Below are positions 7,949-15,254 of a stretch of DNA of 38,249 nucleotides, in pieces. The stretch is from an uncultured Anaeromyxobacter sp. Lineage in GTDB: Bacteria; Myxococcota; Myxococcia; Myxococcales; Anaeromyxobacteraceae. The position numbers and the translations under genes were made by a program. The notes beneath the pieces were generated by a model. That model had not been told where the DNA came from. It ran no database searches and saw only the letters and a list, made by a program, of their open reading frames with translations. Every line of letters begins with the position of its first letter. The stretch's first letter is position 1. The stretch lies in NCBI GenBank assembly GCA_903874275.1, contig CAIQRS010000106.1, positions 1 to 38,249 of the forward strand, in the 5' to 3' direction.

Positions 7949-8485
7949 GTGGCCCGAATCCCCCCTTTGCTCGTCGCCCTCGCCCTCGCGGTGCCCATGT
8001 CCGGGCTCGCCGCGGACCCCGCGCCTCCCTCCGCCCCCACGCAGGCCATCGAGGCCATGGTGGGCGAGGTGATCACGCTCCCCGCCAACAACTCGGCGGC
8101 CTACGGCCCGGGGCGTGTGCGTGGGCCCAAGGTGAACCTCACCGACGATGGCAACGGGGAGTGGAAAGGCAACATCAAGGACCTGGACGGTGTCTTCAGG
8201 GTGACCGAGAAGCGCATTTCCGGCGGTAACCTGAACATGGTGATGGACCGGGACGGCGACGGCTGGATCTGCCAGGGCACCGTGGACGGGAAGCGGGTTC
8301 GCATCGCGTTCTCGCCCGACGGGTTCGTGGCCCGCTACGACAACCGGCTCTACGACCTGAAGCGCGTCGCCGCCGACCTCTGGGCGACCCCCTCCGGCGG
8401 GCCGGGCATCCGCATGAAGGGGGACGCCGCGGGGAAGAACCCGTATTACCCACAGTTCATCTTCGCCCTGCTCGCGGTGCTGTGA
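7949..8485 (+). CDS. Secreted protein, paralogue of the gene at 1549-2142
   Basis: The product is 178 residues from GTG 7949, which is preceded by GGAGG at 6-base spacing. The signal peptide (MARIPPLLVALALAVPMSG) ends near LAAD. Shared features with the 1549-2142 protein are RVRGPKVNLT, RISGGNL, D-G-D-G, a G-T-V-D-G-K-RVRI stretch and the terminal YPQFIFALLAVL. A single Cys lies mid-domain (WICQG). Alternating strands suggest a small beta-rich fold. No named family is recognised. The gene is convergent with 8570-9175; no clear terminator is seen in the 84 bases between them. Confidence 0.75.
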   Translation: MARIPPLLVALALAVPMSGLAADPAPPSAPTQAIEAMVGEVITLPANNSAAYGPGRVRGPKVNLTDDGNGEWKGNIKDLDGVFRVTEKRISGGNLNMVMDRDGDGWICQGTVDGKRVRIAFSPDGFVARYDNRLYDLKRVAADLWATPSGGPGIRMKGDAAGKNPYYPQFIFALLAVL

Positions 8486-8569
8486 CGGCGCGTCAGGGCC
8501 CCGAGGGCAACGACTCCCAGTGTGATGCGGGGTCGGTCGAACGCGGGCGGTGGGGCCTTCACGGCGCCG

Positions 8570-9175
8570 TTACTTCTTGGCCTTCTCCAGCTTGATGGCG
8601 ACGGCCTCGACGTAGGTGGCGAGGATCCTGTCGCCGACCTTGAGCTTCTCCATCTGGATCTTGGGTCCGGCCTTCACCTTGAAGACGTTACCGCCCGGTC
8701 CCTGGAGCGAGACCACCCGCGTGGCGGCGTCGATCGCGGTGACGGTCGTGGTGCCCTGGACGCCGGCCGCGGCCACGGCTCCGGGGGCCTGGTCCTTCTC
8801 GGCGCGGCCGCCGGAGGCGATGGCGGTCAGCGGGACGTTCTCGGAGCCGGCCGGCTGGAACTCGAGCGCCAGGGCCTGCTCGTACTCGACCTGGATGACG
8901 TCGCCGACGGCGAACTCGTCGAAGCGCTTCACCTCGGGGCCGACCTTCAGGGTTTCCGTCTCGCCCGCCTTGTTCTTCAGGGTGACGGTGCGGCCGGCCT
9001 TGTCGATGACGGTGATGGTGGCGGTGGCCTGGGCGGAGCGCTTGGCGGTGGCCTTGCCGGGGGTTCCGGAGGCCTGCACCTCGACCGGACCGTCGGCGGC
9101 GGGCTTGGCGGGAGCCTGGGCACTGGAGAAGGTGGCGGCGAGGACTGCGAGGGCGGCAACGATCAGCCTTCTCAT
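8570..9175 (-). CDS. Periplasmic protein with two copies of a small beta domain
   Basis: The product is 201 residues. ATG 9175 is preceded by GGAG at 7-base spacing, and the signal peptide (MRRLIVAALAVLAATFSSAQ) is clear. Two homologous units follow, about 52-110 and 142-197. Each runs T-x-T-[IV]-T-[VA]-ID-x-A-x-R-x-V-[TS]-L, then V-x-x-GP-[EK], then L/F-x-VGD-x-I-x-[VA]-x-Y. This is an internal duplication of a small barrel-like domain resembling short OB/SH3-type modules seen in secreted proteins. An Ala/Gly-rich linker separates the units. The function is not recognisable. Confidence 0.7.
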   Translation of the reverse strand: MRRLIVAALAVLAATFSSAQAPAKPAADGPVEVQASGTPGKATAKRSAQATATITVIDKAGRTVTLKNKAGETETLKVGPEVKRFDEFAVGDVIQVEYEQALALEFQPAGSENVPLTAIASGGRAEKDQAPGAVAAAGVQGTTTVTAIDAATRVVSLQGPGGNVFKVKAGPKIQMEKLKVGDRILATYVEAVAIKLEKAKK

Positions 9176-9422
9176 GTGGAGTCTCCGGTACGAGAAGTCG
9201 AACTTCGGGGATGCGACAGACTACTTGACTCCCGGTACGAAAGGGCGACGCAATCGAGTGTGGCCTCGTCGGGCGCATCGCCTCTCGGACGACCCCTCGA
9301 ATGGGGGTCGGTCGAATGGCGGGCAAGCCACGGGCAGCCCGAATCCCGGGTTGCATCCTTGCTGGATCGGTACCGCGCGCTTCTGCTACTGACCTGCGAT
9401 GACCTGCCCTCGGGGGAGACCC

Positions 9423-11396
9423 GTGAACCCGTCGAAACAGTTCGATCCCGATCCGTTCTCTCTCGCAGCCGGTGCGGCGGTGGTCGCCGCCGCGCTGGTG
9501 ACGCTCTTGCCCGCGCCCGCCCTGGCCTGGATCTGGCCCGAGCACCGGGACATCGCGGCCGCCGCGGTGAACGACCTGCCAGCCGGGGAACGCAAGACCC
9601 TCGACGCCATGTGGGGCGACGCGCAGAAGATCGGTGGCAAGCAGGTCTGCACGAAGCTCGTGGATCCCGGATCCCAGCCGACCACCAGGTACGGCGACTG
9701 GGACGGCGTCTGCGTGGACTTCGCCTCGTTCCCCGCGCTCGCCGCCGACCACTCCTGCTCGGCGGACGAACTCTGGGCCGACGTCTCCAAGGAGCAGTGG
9801 GCGGTCAAGGTGGTCTGGGTCGCCGCCCGCACCAAGGAGCGGCTCGCGAAGTCCGAGAGCCCGGCCCAGCACGAGGACGTCTGGAGCCTTTCCCACCTCG
9901 CCATGCAGTACGTCGATCCCCGCTACCTTACCCGGGCCGAGGGGAACAACGCCCACTTCCTGGTCCCGCGCGGCCCGGTGGAGAAGAGGGAAACCCTGGA
10001 CGGATACCTCGACCGCGTCCTGCTCCCGACCACCGAGATCAACGCCACCGGGCTCTACACCGAGTACCACATGCTGGCGCTCAGGCTCGCGGCGCTCTAC
10101 CACGCGGCGCCGGCGGCCGAGAAGGGCGAGCTGGCGCGCCGGTCGCTCGTGGCGGAAGGGGTCGCGCTCCACTTCCTGGAGGATTCGTTCTCCTCCGGCC
10201 ACTACGCGGCGATCTGGGGCGGCCCGGCCTGGGCCAAGGGCACGCACGACTACTACTCCACCATCGGTCTCACCACGATGACGTGGAGGGGGGACCTCTT
10301 CGCGAGCCACGGCGACGCCAACATGACCGAGCAGGACATGAAGGTGGCCGCGGTGACCGTGAAGCGGAGCCTGGCCCAGATGGCGAGCGCCGCCGAGGGA
10401 CGGATGCCGCTGGCGAGCCGGGAGCTCTCGCCCGCGGAGAAGGAGATCGAGAAGCTCGACTTCTGCAAGGCCGAGTTCCTGCCGGCGCCACCCGCCGATC
10501 TGGTGGCCCGCAGCGCCACGACCATGATCCTCCAGGACACTCCCGTTCCTGCGGGCGGGAAGGACGAGATCCACCCGCCCCGGGCACGCGCCGACATGGG
10601 GCCGTTCATCGGAGCCATCTCCGGATACTCGCTCGGTACGGCGCTCGGCGGCTACGACAGCTGGTCCAACGCCCGCATCCGGTCGGAGTTCGAGATCGGA
10701 GCCCGCGTCGGGCTCGGGCTCGAAGGACTGCTCACGAGGAGCATGGACGGGCAGATCTGGCTGCAAGCGGAGCTGGTGTCGGGGCCGGTGCAGCTCGACC
10801 TCGGGTGTTCGACCTGCACGCCGTACCCCCTGGCATCGGGCAAGCGAACCGACCCGGCGGTACCGCGGGTGAACTCCCGCACCGCCCTGAAGCTCTCGCT
10901 GCGCATGCCGTTCTACGTGGTCCCGTTCGACCTGCTGATCCTGGCCCCGGTCCTGATGTTTGCCGACCCGCAGGCGGCGACGAGCGTCGTCTTCGCCTCG
11001 GCTGCGGGCGGGCTCCTGCCCTTCGAGCGCAAGTGGGAGACCGACCTGGGCACCTTCCAGTTCATGGCCGGGAGGGAGGTCGGATTCACCCTGTGGGGCT
11101 TCACCGGTCACACGAACCAGTTCATCTACACGCCCACCACCAGTTCCGCGGACGTGAAGCTCATCAACTACGATTCGCTGGAGCTCGACTTCCCGGTCTT
11201 CGAGTACATCCCGCCCCGGGTCTTCGCGACCACGCTCTCGCTCGCCGCCCAGTTCCAGCTGGGTTTCAACGTCGAGATCCCGATGAACGTCGCCTACAAC
11301 GACGGCAGCGGCTCCTTCAGCCTCGGACCGAGCTGGAACATCTACCTCCGGTTCCGGCTCGACGCGCGCAAGTACTTCGGCGGGTCCGCGGACTGA
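9423..11396 (+). CDS. Zinc phospholipase C/P1-nuclease-like domain joined to a predicted beta-barrel
   Basis: The product is 657 residues from GTG 9423 (GGGGGAG upstream); ATG 9399 has no ribosome site. The signal peptide is predicted to cut after Ala35, leaving Trp36 as the mature N-terminus, as in zinc phospholipases C where Trp1 binds zinc. His41, a later NNAHF histidine and the motif HFLEDSFSSGH (H+4=D, H+10=H) match the zinc-ligand spacing of Bacillus PLC (His118, Asp122, His128). A following GTHDYYS resembles the next His ligand, but Ser stands where Glu is usual. From about residue 390 the sequence changes to alternating strands (GPFIGAISGYSLGTAL, IGARVGLGLEG, LGPSWNIYLRFRLDARKYF), which suggests an outer-membrane barrel. 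The phospholipase activity and barrel anchoring are inference. Confidence 0.65.
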   Translation: MNPSKQFDPDPFSLAAGAAVVAAALVTLLPAPALAWIWPEHRDIAAAAVNDLPAGERKTLDAMWGDAQKIGGKQVCTKLVDPGSQPTTRYGDWDGVCVDFASFPALAADHSCSADELWADVSKEQWAVKVVWVAARTKERLAKSESPAQHEDVWSLSHLAMQYVDPRYLTRAEGNNAHFLVPRGPVEKRETLDGYLDRVLLPTTEINATGLYTEYHMLALRLAALYHAAPAAEKGELARRSLVAEGVALHFLEDSFSSGHYAAIWGGPAWAKGTHDYYSTIGLTTMTWRGDLFASHGDANMTEQDMKVAAVTVKRSLAQMASAAEGRMPLASRELSPAEKEIEKLDFCKAEFLPAPPADLVARSATTMILQDTPVPAGGKDEIHPPRARADMGPFIGAISGYSLGTALGGYDSWSNARIRSEFEIGARVGLGLEGLLTRSMDGQIWLQAELVSGPVQLDLGCSTCTPYPLASGKRTDPAVPRVNSRTALKLSLRMPFYVVPFDLLILAPVLMFADPQAATSVVFASAAGGLLPFERKWETDLGTFQFMAGREVGFTLWGFTGHTNQFIYTPTTSSADVKLINYDSLELDFPVFEYIPPRVFATTLSLAAQFQLGFNVEIPMNVAYNDGSGSFSLGPSWNIYLRFRLDARKYFGGSAD

Positions 11397-11642
11397 GGCG
11401 GCGGGACGTCCTCCGCGATTCCGGAGGTCTCCTCCTTCGCGGCGACACCCGCGAGCATCGTGTCGGGTGGGTCGGCGACCCTGGCCTGGCTGGAACTGCC
11501 TCGACCCTCCACGCATTCGCGGGCAAGCCCTGGATCGAGAACACGGGGGCGATGGACGGGCAGGGGCTGGTCTGGAACGGCGTGGACGAGACGCTCTCCG
11601 GGCGTCCCAGGCGCAGTTAGAAGGCCCCACCACCGCAAGTGA
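11397..11642 (+). pseudogene. Possible Ig-like domain fragment following a stop codon
   Basis: Directly after the stop of the phospholipase-like gene, the same frame continues open to 11642. Residues encoded at 11406-11489 read like the start of a bacterial Ig-like repeat: a P-E-V-SSFAATPASIVSGG stretch, then SATLAW. Beyond about 11490 the frame becomes Arg-rich and unlike a protein, while another frame (about 11480-11620) looks more coding-like. This pattern fits a decayed or frameshifted gene remnant. A CCTCCG/CGGAGG hairpin with a six-base loop sits at 11410-11427. No complete gene is present between 11397 and 11651. Confidence 0.3.
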
Positions 11643-11651
11643 GGAGCGCGG

Positions 11652-12161
11652 TCAGGCTTCTGCCGACCGTACCTGCTCGATGGCACGCCGGACGTCCGTT
11701 GCGTGGTCGGCCCAGTCGTACACCACCACCGTTCCGGCAACGATGTCATGCAGTGCCCGGCGGCGCGCCGTCAGGGGGATGAGGAAGGACCCGAGCCCGA
11801 GGGTGACGTAGAAGGCCGCGACACGCTTCAGCGCCTGGCGCATGCGCACGCGCCGGCCGTCCTCGCGCAGCAGGCGGAGCCCCATGACCCCCATCCCGAG
11901 CGTCTGCCCGGCGATGACGAAGAAGATGATGCGGTACAGCGGCGGGATGATCACTCCTGCCACCGGGACCACGTAGGGGAAGTACCGGCACACACGCGCC
12001 CGCAGGTGCCACCACCCGGTGTCGGGAGAGCAATGCTCGGGATCGATGCCGAAGAACTGCCGGACGAGCCAGCTTCCTCCGGCGATGAGCAGCGCGAGCA
12101 GGACCATGTCCAGGGCGCGGGCGACTCCCCGGCTCACCAGGCCTGCGTAGCGCCGACTCAT
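11652..12161 (-). CDS. RDD-family membrane protein
   Basis: The product is 169 residues. It opens with the RDD pattern (YAGLVSRGVARALDMVLLALL), with the Arg/Asp pair just before and within the first membrane segment. Two further hydrophobic stretches follow (YVVPVAGVIIPPLYRIIFFVI and FYVTLGLGSFLIPL), and the protein ends with the usual RRALHDIVAGTVVV block. Start ATG 12161 overlaps the stop of the upstream gene by 4 bases (12158-12161); a longer frame to 12188 lies inside that gene. RDD proteins are small inner-membrane proteins, some linked to ion transport; no role can be assigned here beyond the partner gene. Confidence 0.85.
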   Translation of the reverse strand: MSRRYAGLVSRGVARALDMVLLALLIAGGSWLVRQFFGIDPEHCSPDTGWWHLRARVCRYFPYVVPVAGVIIPPLYRIIFFVIAGQTLGMGVMGLRLLREDGRRVRMRQALKRVAAFYVTLGLGSFLIPLTARRRALHDIVAGTVVVYDWADHATDVRRAIEQVRSAEA

Positions 12162-12715
12162 GAACGCCCCAGCACGCGGCCGATCCATTCGTCCACCGCG
12201 TCGTCGGCCACGAAGGCCCGTGCCCGTACGGTCGCCTGGACGTCGCGCAGCATCCCGCGACTCTGATCCTGGATGAGCTGGCGAATGGGCTCCGGATTCT
12301 CGGTGAGGTGCTGCAGATAGAGATCGACCTGGGCGCGGACGACCTGCTGGACGGTTTCCGGGTGCGCGGCGATGTGCTGGAGGTAGAGGTCGACCTGTTC
12401 GCGCACCAGCTCCCGGACCGCCTCGCTATCCGCCAGCCCCGGGAGAACCCGCTCCAGCTGCTGGTCGACGAGCTCGTCGACGGTTCCGTTGACGTCGGGC
12501 TGCCGCAGCAGGTGGATCACCAGCCGCTCGACGTCTCGACTCTCGGTCAGCGCGGCGAGGATCTGCTCCATGAGCGCCTCGGAGAACCGGGATTCCACGA
12601 GGCGCGTCACCAGCGCATCGGCGAGCCTCGCTTCGAGGCCAGCGGGCCGCCGAACGGGGCCGTCGCCGCTGTGTCCACCTGTCCCGGAGGAGCGCACGGG
12701 GCCAAACGTTAGCAC
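12158..12715 (-). CDS. Helical-repeat partner of the RDD protein
   Basis: The product is 185 residues, without signal peptide or membrane segment. The start is GTG 12715, with GGAG 9 bases upstream. The protein is all-helical in character, with short repeated units in which S/E-x-V-x-x-L/V is followed by a polar turn. Two consecutive units are near copies, both containing QVDLYLQH (about 109-131 and 132-154). It ends VRARAFVADDAVDEWIGRVLGR. I recall proteins of this style preceding, or fused to, RDD domains in actinobacteria, with the same VR-x-R...DD ending. The 4-base overlap with the RDD gene points to one complex. Function unknown. Confidence 0.7.
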   Translation of the reverse strand: MLTFGPVRSSGTGGHSGDGPVRRPAGLEARLADALVTRLVESRFSEALMEQILAALTESRDVERLVIHLLRQPDVNGTVDELVDQQLERVLPGLADSEAVRELVREQVDLYLQHIAAHPETVQQVVRAQVDLYLQHLTENPEPIRQLIQDQSRGMLRDVQATVRARAFVADDAVDEWIGRVLGRS

Positions 12716-12726
12716 GGGTCCGATCT

Positions 12727-12755
12727 CCGGCCCGTCCAGCCCTTGAACGGGCCGG
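12727..12755. repeat. Perfect 9-bp inverted repeat abutting the ribosome site of the RDD operon
   Basis: CCGGCCCGT (12727-12735) and ACGGGCCGG (12747-12755) are exact complements with an 11-base loop. On the minus strand the second arm ends in the GG of the GGAG ribosome site (12728-12725) for GTG 12715, so an RNA hairpin could cover it, or the DNA dyad could bind a protein. A weaker hairpin (CCGTCAC/GTGACGG, 12767-12791) followed by a T-rich stretch lies next to it. I see no gene from 12716 to about 12837. Confidence 0.5.
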
Positions 12756-12837
12756 AGGTTGCCGCTCCGTCACAAAAGGGTGTGGTGACGGCTCTTCTTT
12801 TCGCCCAGCCCTGGCGTGTTCTCGCGCTGCACGTCGC

Positions 12838-13110
12838 TGGCTCACCTTCAGGGGGAGTGGCATCCGAGGCAACTGCGGCTCCGGGAAGTACTGGACCGCG
12901 GACCTCGTGCGGCTCGGCATGAGCCACCAGCGCCACTACGAGAGCCGTTCGACCTTCCGGTCGCTCGCGCTGGCCGGCGGCGCCGACGAGAAGGACCTCG
13001 ACCGCTTGACGCACCCGAGCCCGAAGACGGCGTCGGAGATGTACACGCGCACCGGCATCATCTGGCCTCGGTCGTGCCGGGCGGTGCTCGCCATCGAGTT
13101 CCCACACCGG
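12838..13110 (+). pseudogene. Tyrosine recombinase (integrase) C-terminal remnant
   Basis: One frame across this stretch reads as the catalytic end of a phage-type tyrosine recombinase. It shows RHYESRSTF (box II Arg region), SLALAGGADEKDL, LTHPSPKTAS with the second-box His at 13012, and EMYTR with the candidate nucleophile Tyr at 13042, then IIWPRSCRAVLAIEF. The N-terminal two thirds are missing, no start or ribosome site is evident, and the frame runs on without a stop into the tRNA gene. It is a decayed fragment, pointing at the 3' end of selC about 100 bases away, as integrases of tRNA-borne islands do. The 100 bases after it contain two copies of TGTGCCCACC (13118, 13131). Confidence 0.7.
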
Positions 13111-13211
13111 GAGTCCGTGTGCCCACCCCATGTGCCCACCTCCGGGCTCCGCATGGTGGTGAACGGCCCCATCCTCTCGGACTCACACGAGAAAGAGGGA
13201 CCAGCGAAAGA

Positions 13212-13307
13212 CGGCGGGACAGGGGAATCGAACCCCCCAGGAGCGCCTCTCGACACCCCTCACCGGTTTTGAAGACCGGGCCCGGCACCAGCCTGGGACG
13301 TCCCGCC
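13212..13307 (-). tRNA. selC: tRNA-Sec (anticodon TCA)
   Basis: This is selenocysteine tRNA, 96 bases on the minus strand. It shows the bacterial hallmarks: an 8-bp acceptor stem (GGCGGGAC at 13307-13300 with GTCCCGCC at 13220-13213), G as discriminator (13212), and a long D stem with a TGGT loop. The anticodon stem is CCGGT/ACCGG with loop CTTCAAA, giving TCA at 13272-13270. There is a long variable arm (about 9 bp with a GAGA loop) and a T arm with TTCGATT. CCA is not encoded. The gene lies 32 bases downstream of the 5'-nucleotidase gene in the same orientation. Its presence implies selenoprotein synthesis with SelA, SelB and SelD encoded elsewhere. Confidence 0.95.
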
Positions 13308-13339
13308 GCCGACGGGTGTATCGACCCCTTGCCGGCTGG

Positions 13340-14926
13340 TCAAGCCGACGAGTTGCCCCACGGTGCGAGCCGCAGCGCCGAGGCCTCGTGCGGCATGGCC
13401 CGGCGCAGCACGCGGAGGTACTGCATGGGGGAGTAGAAGACGAAGTTGGAGGCCCGGCTGGTGTACACGCAGGCGTAGTCCTCGATCTGCTCGCCGATGC
13501 GGGAGTTCTCGCTCCCCTCCTTGAAGGTGAGCCCCCAGTAGCGGTTGTAGCCGCTCTCGACGGCGGCCTGCAGCCCGGCCACGCGGGCGTTGGCGTCGCG
13601 CAGCGCGGCGCGGAGCGACTCGAGTTCCCGCTTCAGCCGCACCCGCTCGGCCTCCATCAGGGGGAGGGACGGGTCCCCCGCGGCCAGGCGATCGACCCGC
13701 CGCTCCACGGCGTTCAGCGCCGCCCGGTGCGCGGCCGACTCGTCGTCGATCCGGAGGCGAAGCTCCTCCAGCCCGGCCACCTCCTCGAGCTCGGTGCGGT
13801 GCTGGTCGAGCCAGTCGATCTCCCGCTCCAGTTCCTCGATGACGAGGCAGGTGCGCCACTGCGAGCTCTTCTTCGAGCGCAGGATGTCGCCGTAGATGTG
13901 GTCGCCGACGTAGAGGACGCGATCCCCCCCGGCCCCGAGCAACTTCTCCAGCTCTCCCCGGTTGCCTCCCGAGTAGGTGTGCCCGCGCTCGAAGCCGCGG
14001 ACCTCCCCGGGGACCGGCGCCTCCGTCTCGTCGAGCTCGACGAAGGGGGCGCTCGAGGAGAAGAAACCGGGCTTCCCCGAGGCCGTGATCACCGCGTCGA
14101 AGTAGTTGCGCCAGCTCGGGTACTCGGGGAGCACGCCGTCGAGCACGTGGCGCATCACCGCCTCGGTGTAGTCGAGGTGGGAGTTGGTGAGAAGGAAGAG
14201 CCTCTTGCCGGAGGAGCGCAGCTTGTGGAGCGCCGGCCCCAGCTCGGGGTCGCGGACGATGAAGCGGGCCAGGTCGGCCTTCACGCGGGTCTTCAAGGTC
14301 CCGTCGGCGTGGATCTGGTCCATCGACTCCCGGATGTCGGTGAAGAGCCGATCGTAGTCGAGCCTCTTCCCGGCGGTCTCCTCGAGGTCGATGACCTGCG
14401 CGAAGATCGCGGCCTCCGGGAGCGCGAAGAGGGTGTCGATCCAGGCGAAGCGGGGCGTCGAGAAGGCGACCCGCTCGTCGCGGTAGAGCCGGTAGCGCTC
14501 CTCGCGCGGCACGGCGGCGAGGCCGTGGTAGGCCCGGCCCACGTGGTCGTGCCGGTCCATCTTGCAGATGTTCCCGGTGAGCTTGTCCACGACCAGGCCG
14601 CGGATGACGAAGGCCGACAGGTAGCGGAGCCCGCGCAGCCGCTCCGGCCAGCCGCGCCGCTCGACCATCCGCTCGACCGTCATGTCGTAGGCCAGCTCCT
14701 CGAGCTGGAGCAGGTGGTAGATGGCCAGCGTGTAGTCCATGTCGAAGCCGACCACCTCGACCTTGTCCATCCGGAGGTTCCGGTTGACGAAGAGCTGGCG
14801 GGAGGCGGGGACGTCCCGGCCCCCCGCCCGCGGGCCGTCCAGGATGGCCCGGATCACCGGGTCGAGGTAGGCGGCGCCGGGGCCGGGCAGGGGCTCGTTT
14901 CCGGCCAGATCGTCGCGTCCGGGCAT
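13340..14926 (-). CDS. HAD-family purine 5'-nucleotidase (cN-II-like)
   Basis: The product is 528 residues. HAD motif I is DMDYTL, with Asp62 (nucleophile) and Asp64; motif II is FLLTNS; motif IV is YVGDHIYGDI. Other cN-II family blocks are present: VGFDMDYTLAIY, NICKMDRHDHVGRAYHG and the late NSRIGEQIEDYACVYTSRASNF. A coiled-coil-like insert (about 385-460) is Glu/Arg/Leu-rich. Family members dephosphorylate IMP and GMP in the cytosol. Start ATG 14926 has no ribosome site but a GCTACT hexamer 9 bases before it. It is divergent from the zinc-ribbon gene and directly upstream of selC, which may share its transcript. Confidence 0.85.
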   Translation of the reverse strand: MPGRDDLAGNEPLPGPGAAYLDPVIRAILDGPRAGGRDVPASRQLFVNRNLRMDKVEVVGFDMDYTLAIYHLLQLEELAYDMTVERMVERRGWPERLRGLRYLSAFVIRGLVVDKLTGNICKMDRHDHVGRAYHGLAAVPREERYRLYRDERVAFSTPRFAWIDTLFALPEAAIFAQVIDLEETAGKRLDYDRLFTDIRESMDQIHADGTLKTRVKADLARFIVRDPELGPALHKLRSSGKRLFLLTNSHLDYTEAVMRHVLDGVLPEYPSWRNYFDAVITASGKPGFFSSSAPFVELDETEAPVPGEVRGFERGHTYSGGNRGELEKLLGAGGDRVLYVGDHIYGDILRSKKSSQWRTCLVIEELEREIDWLDQHRTELEEVAGLEELRLRIDDESAAHRAALNAVERRVDRLAAGDPSLPLMEAERVRLKRELESLRAALRDANARVAGLQAAVESGYNRYWGLTFKEGSENSRIGEQIEDYACVYTSRASNFVFYSPMQYLRVLRRAMPHEASALRLAPWGNSSA

Positions 14927-14935
14927 CCCGAGGGA

Positions 14936-14941
14936 AGTAGC
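14936..14941 (-). promoter_or_regulatory. -10-like element (GCTACT) 9 bases before ATG; leaderless candidate
   Basis: On the minus strand GCTACT is followed by 9 bases and then ATG 14926. There is no Shine-Dalgarno in that gap. The geometry equals that at 30835 and 30919, though the hexamer is a poorer match. Confidence 0.3.
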
Positions 14942-15062
14942 ACGGGGGGGCCCCGGGGCGAAGGATCCTTGCACCCCATCCTGGGTGTGGCAGGCTCCAT
15001 GGGTGCCGGTTTCCACGCGATCCCCGCGCCCCCCGGGGCGCCGCCGAAAGGTCGGCCCCAGC

Positions 15063-15254
15063 GTGGGCGAGCTGGTCGAGCGGCTGGTCGCGCTCGAGGA
15101 GCGGCTGACCCGCGTCGAGGAGGGCAAGGCGCCCCCCGGCGATGGGCGGAGCAGCGCGAAGCTGGTGCCGCGCCCCCCGCACCGGTGCATCGGGTGCGGG
15201 CTGCCGCTGCGCAAGCAGGCCGGGCGCTGCCGGTGGTGCGGACGGCCGCTGTGA
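15063..15254 (+). CDS. Small zinc-ribbon protein with N-terminal coiled coil
   Basis: The product is 63 residues. Residues 1-20 form a Leu/Val-Glu heptad helix (VGELVERLVALEERLTRVEE). A Pro-rich linker follows, then a zinc ribbon with Cys42/Cys45 (CIGC) and Cys56/Cys59 (CRWC), ending GRPL. The start is taken as GTG 15063 because the coding-like part begins there (AAAGG about 10 bases upstream); the frame is open further upstream. The stop overlaps the start of the M16 gene (GTGA, 15251-15254), which supports it being a real gene. Function unknown. Confidence 0.5.
   Translation: MGELVERLVALEERLTRVEEGKAPPGDGRSSAKLVPRPPHRCIGCGLPLRKQAGRCRWCGRPL

Noticed and set aside
8522-11633. Open frames of 981 and 1032 codons on the two strands, covering the 8570-9175 and phospholipase-like genes
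   Set aside because: They run across two oppositely oriented real genes and have low-complexity composition; the real genes have signal peptides and motifs.
8545-11640. A 12-base match in opposite orientation (GAAGGCCCCACC near 11618 and its complement near 8555)
   Set aside because: Short, GC-rich and without flanking extension; chance similarity is likely.
12158-12188. A start for the RDD gene at 12188
   Set aside because: It lies inside the upstream gene, while ATG 12161 overlaps that gene's stop by 4 bases and starts right before the RDD motif.
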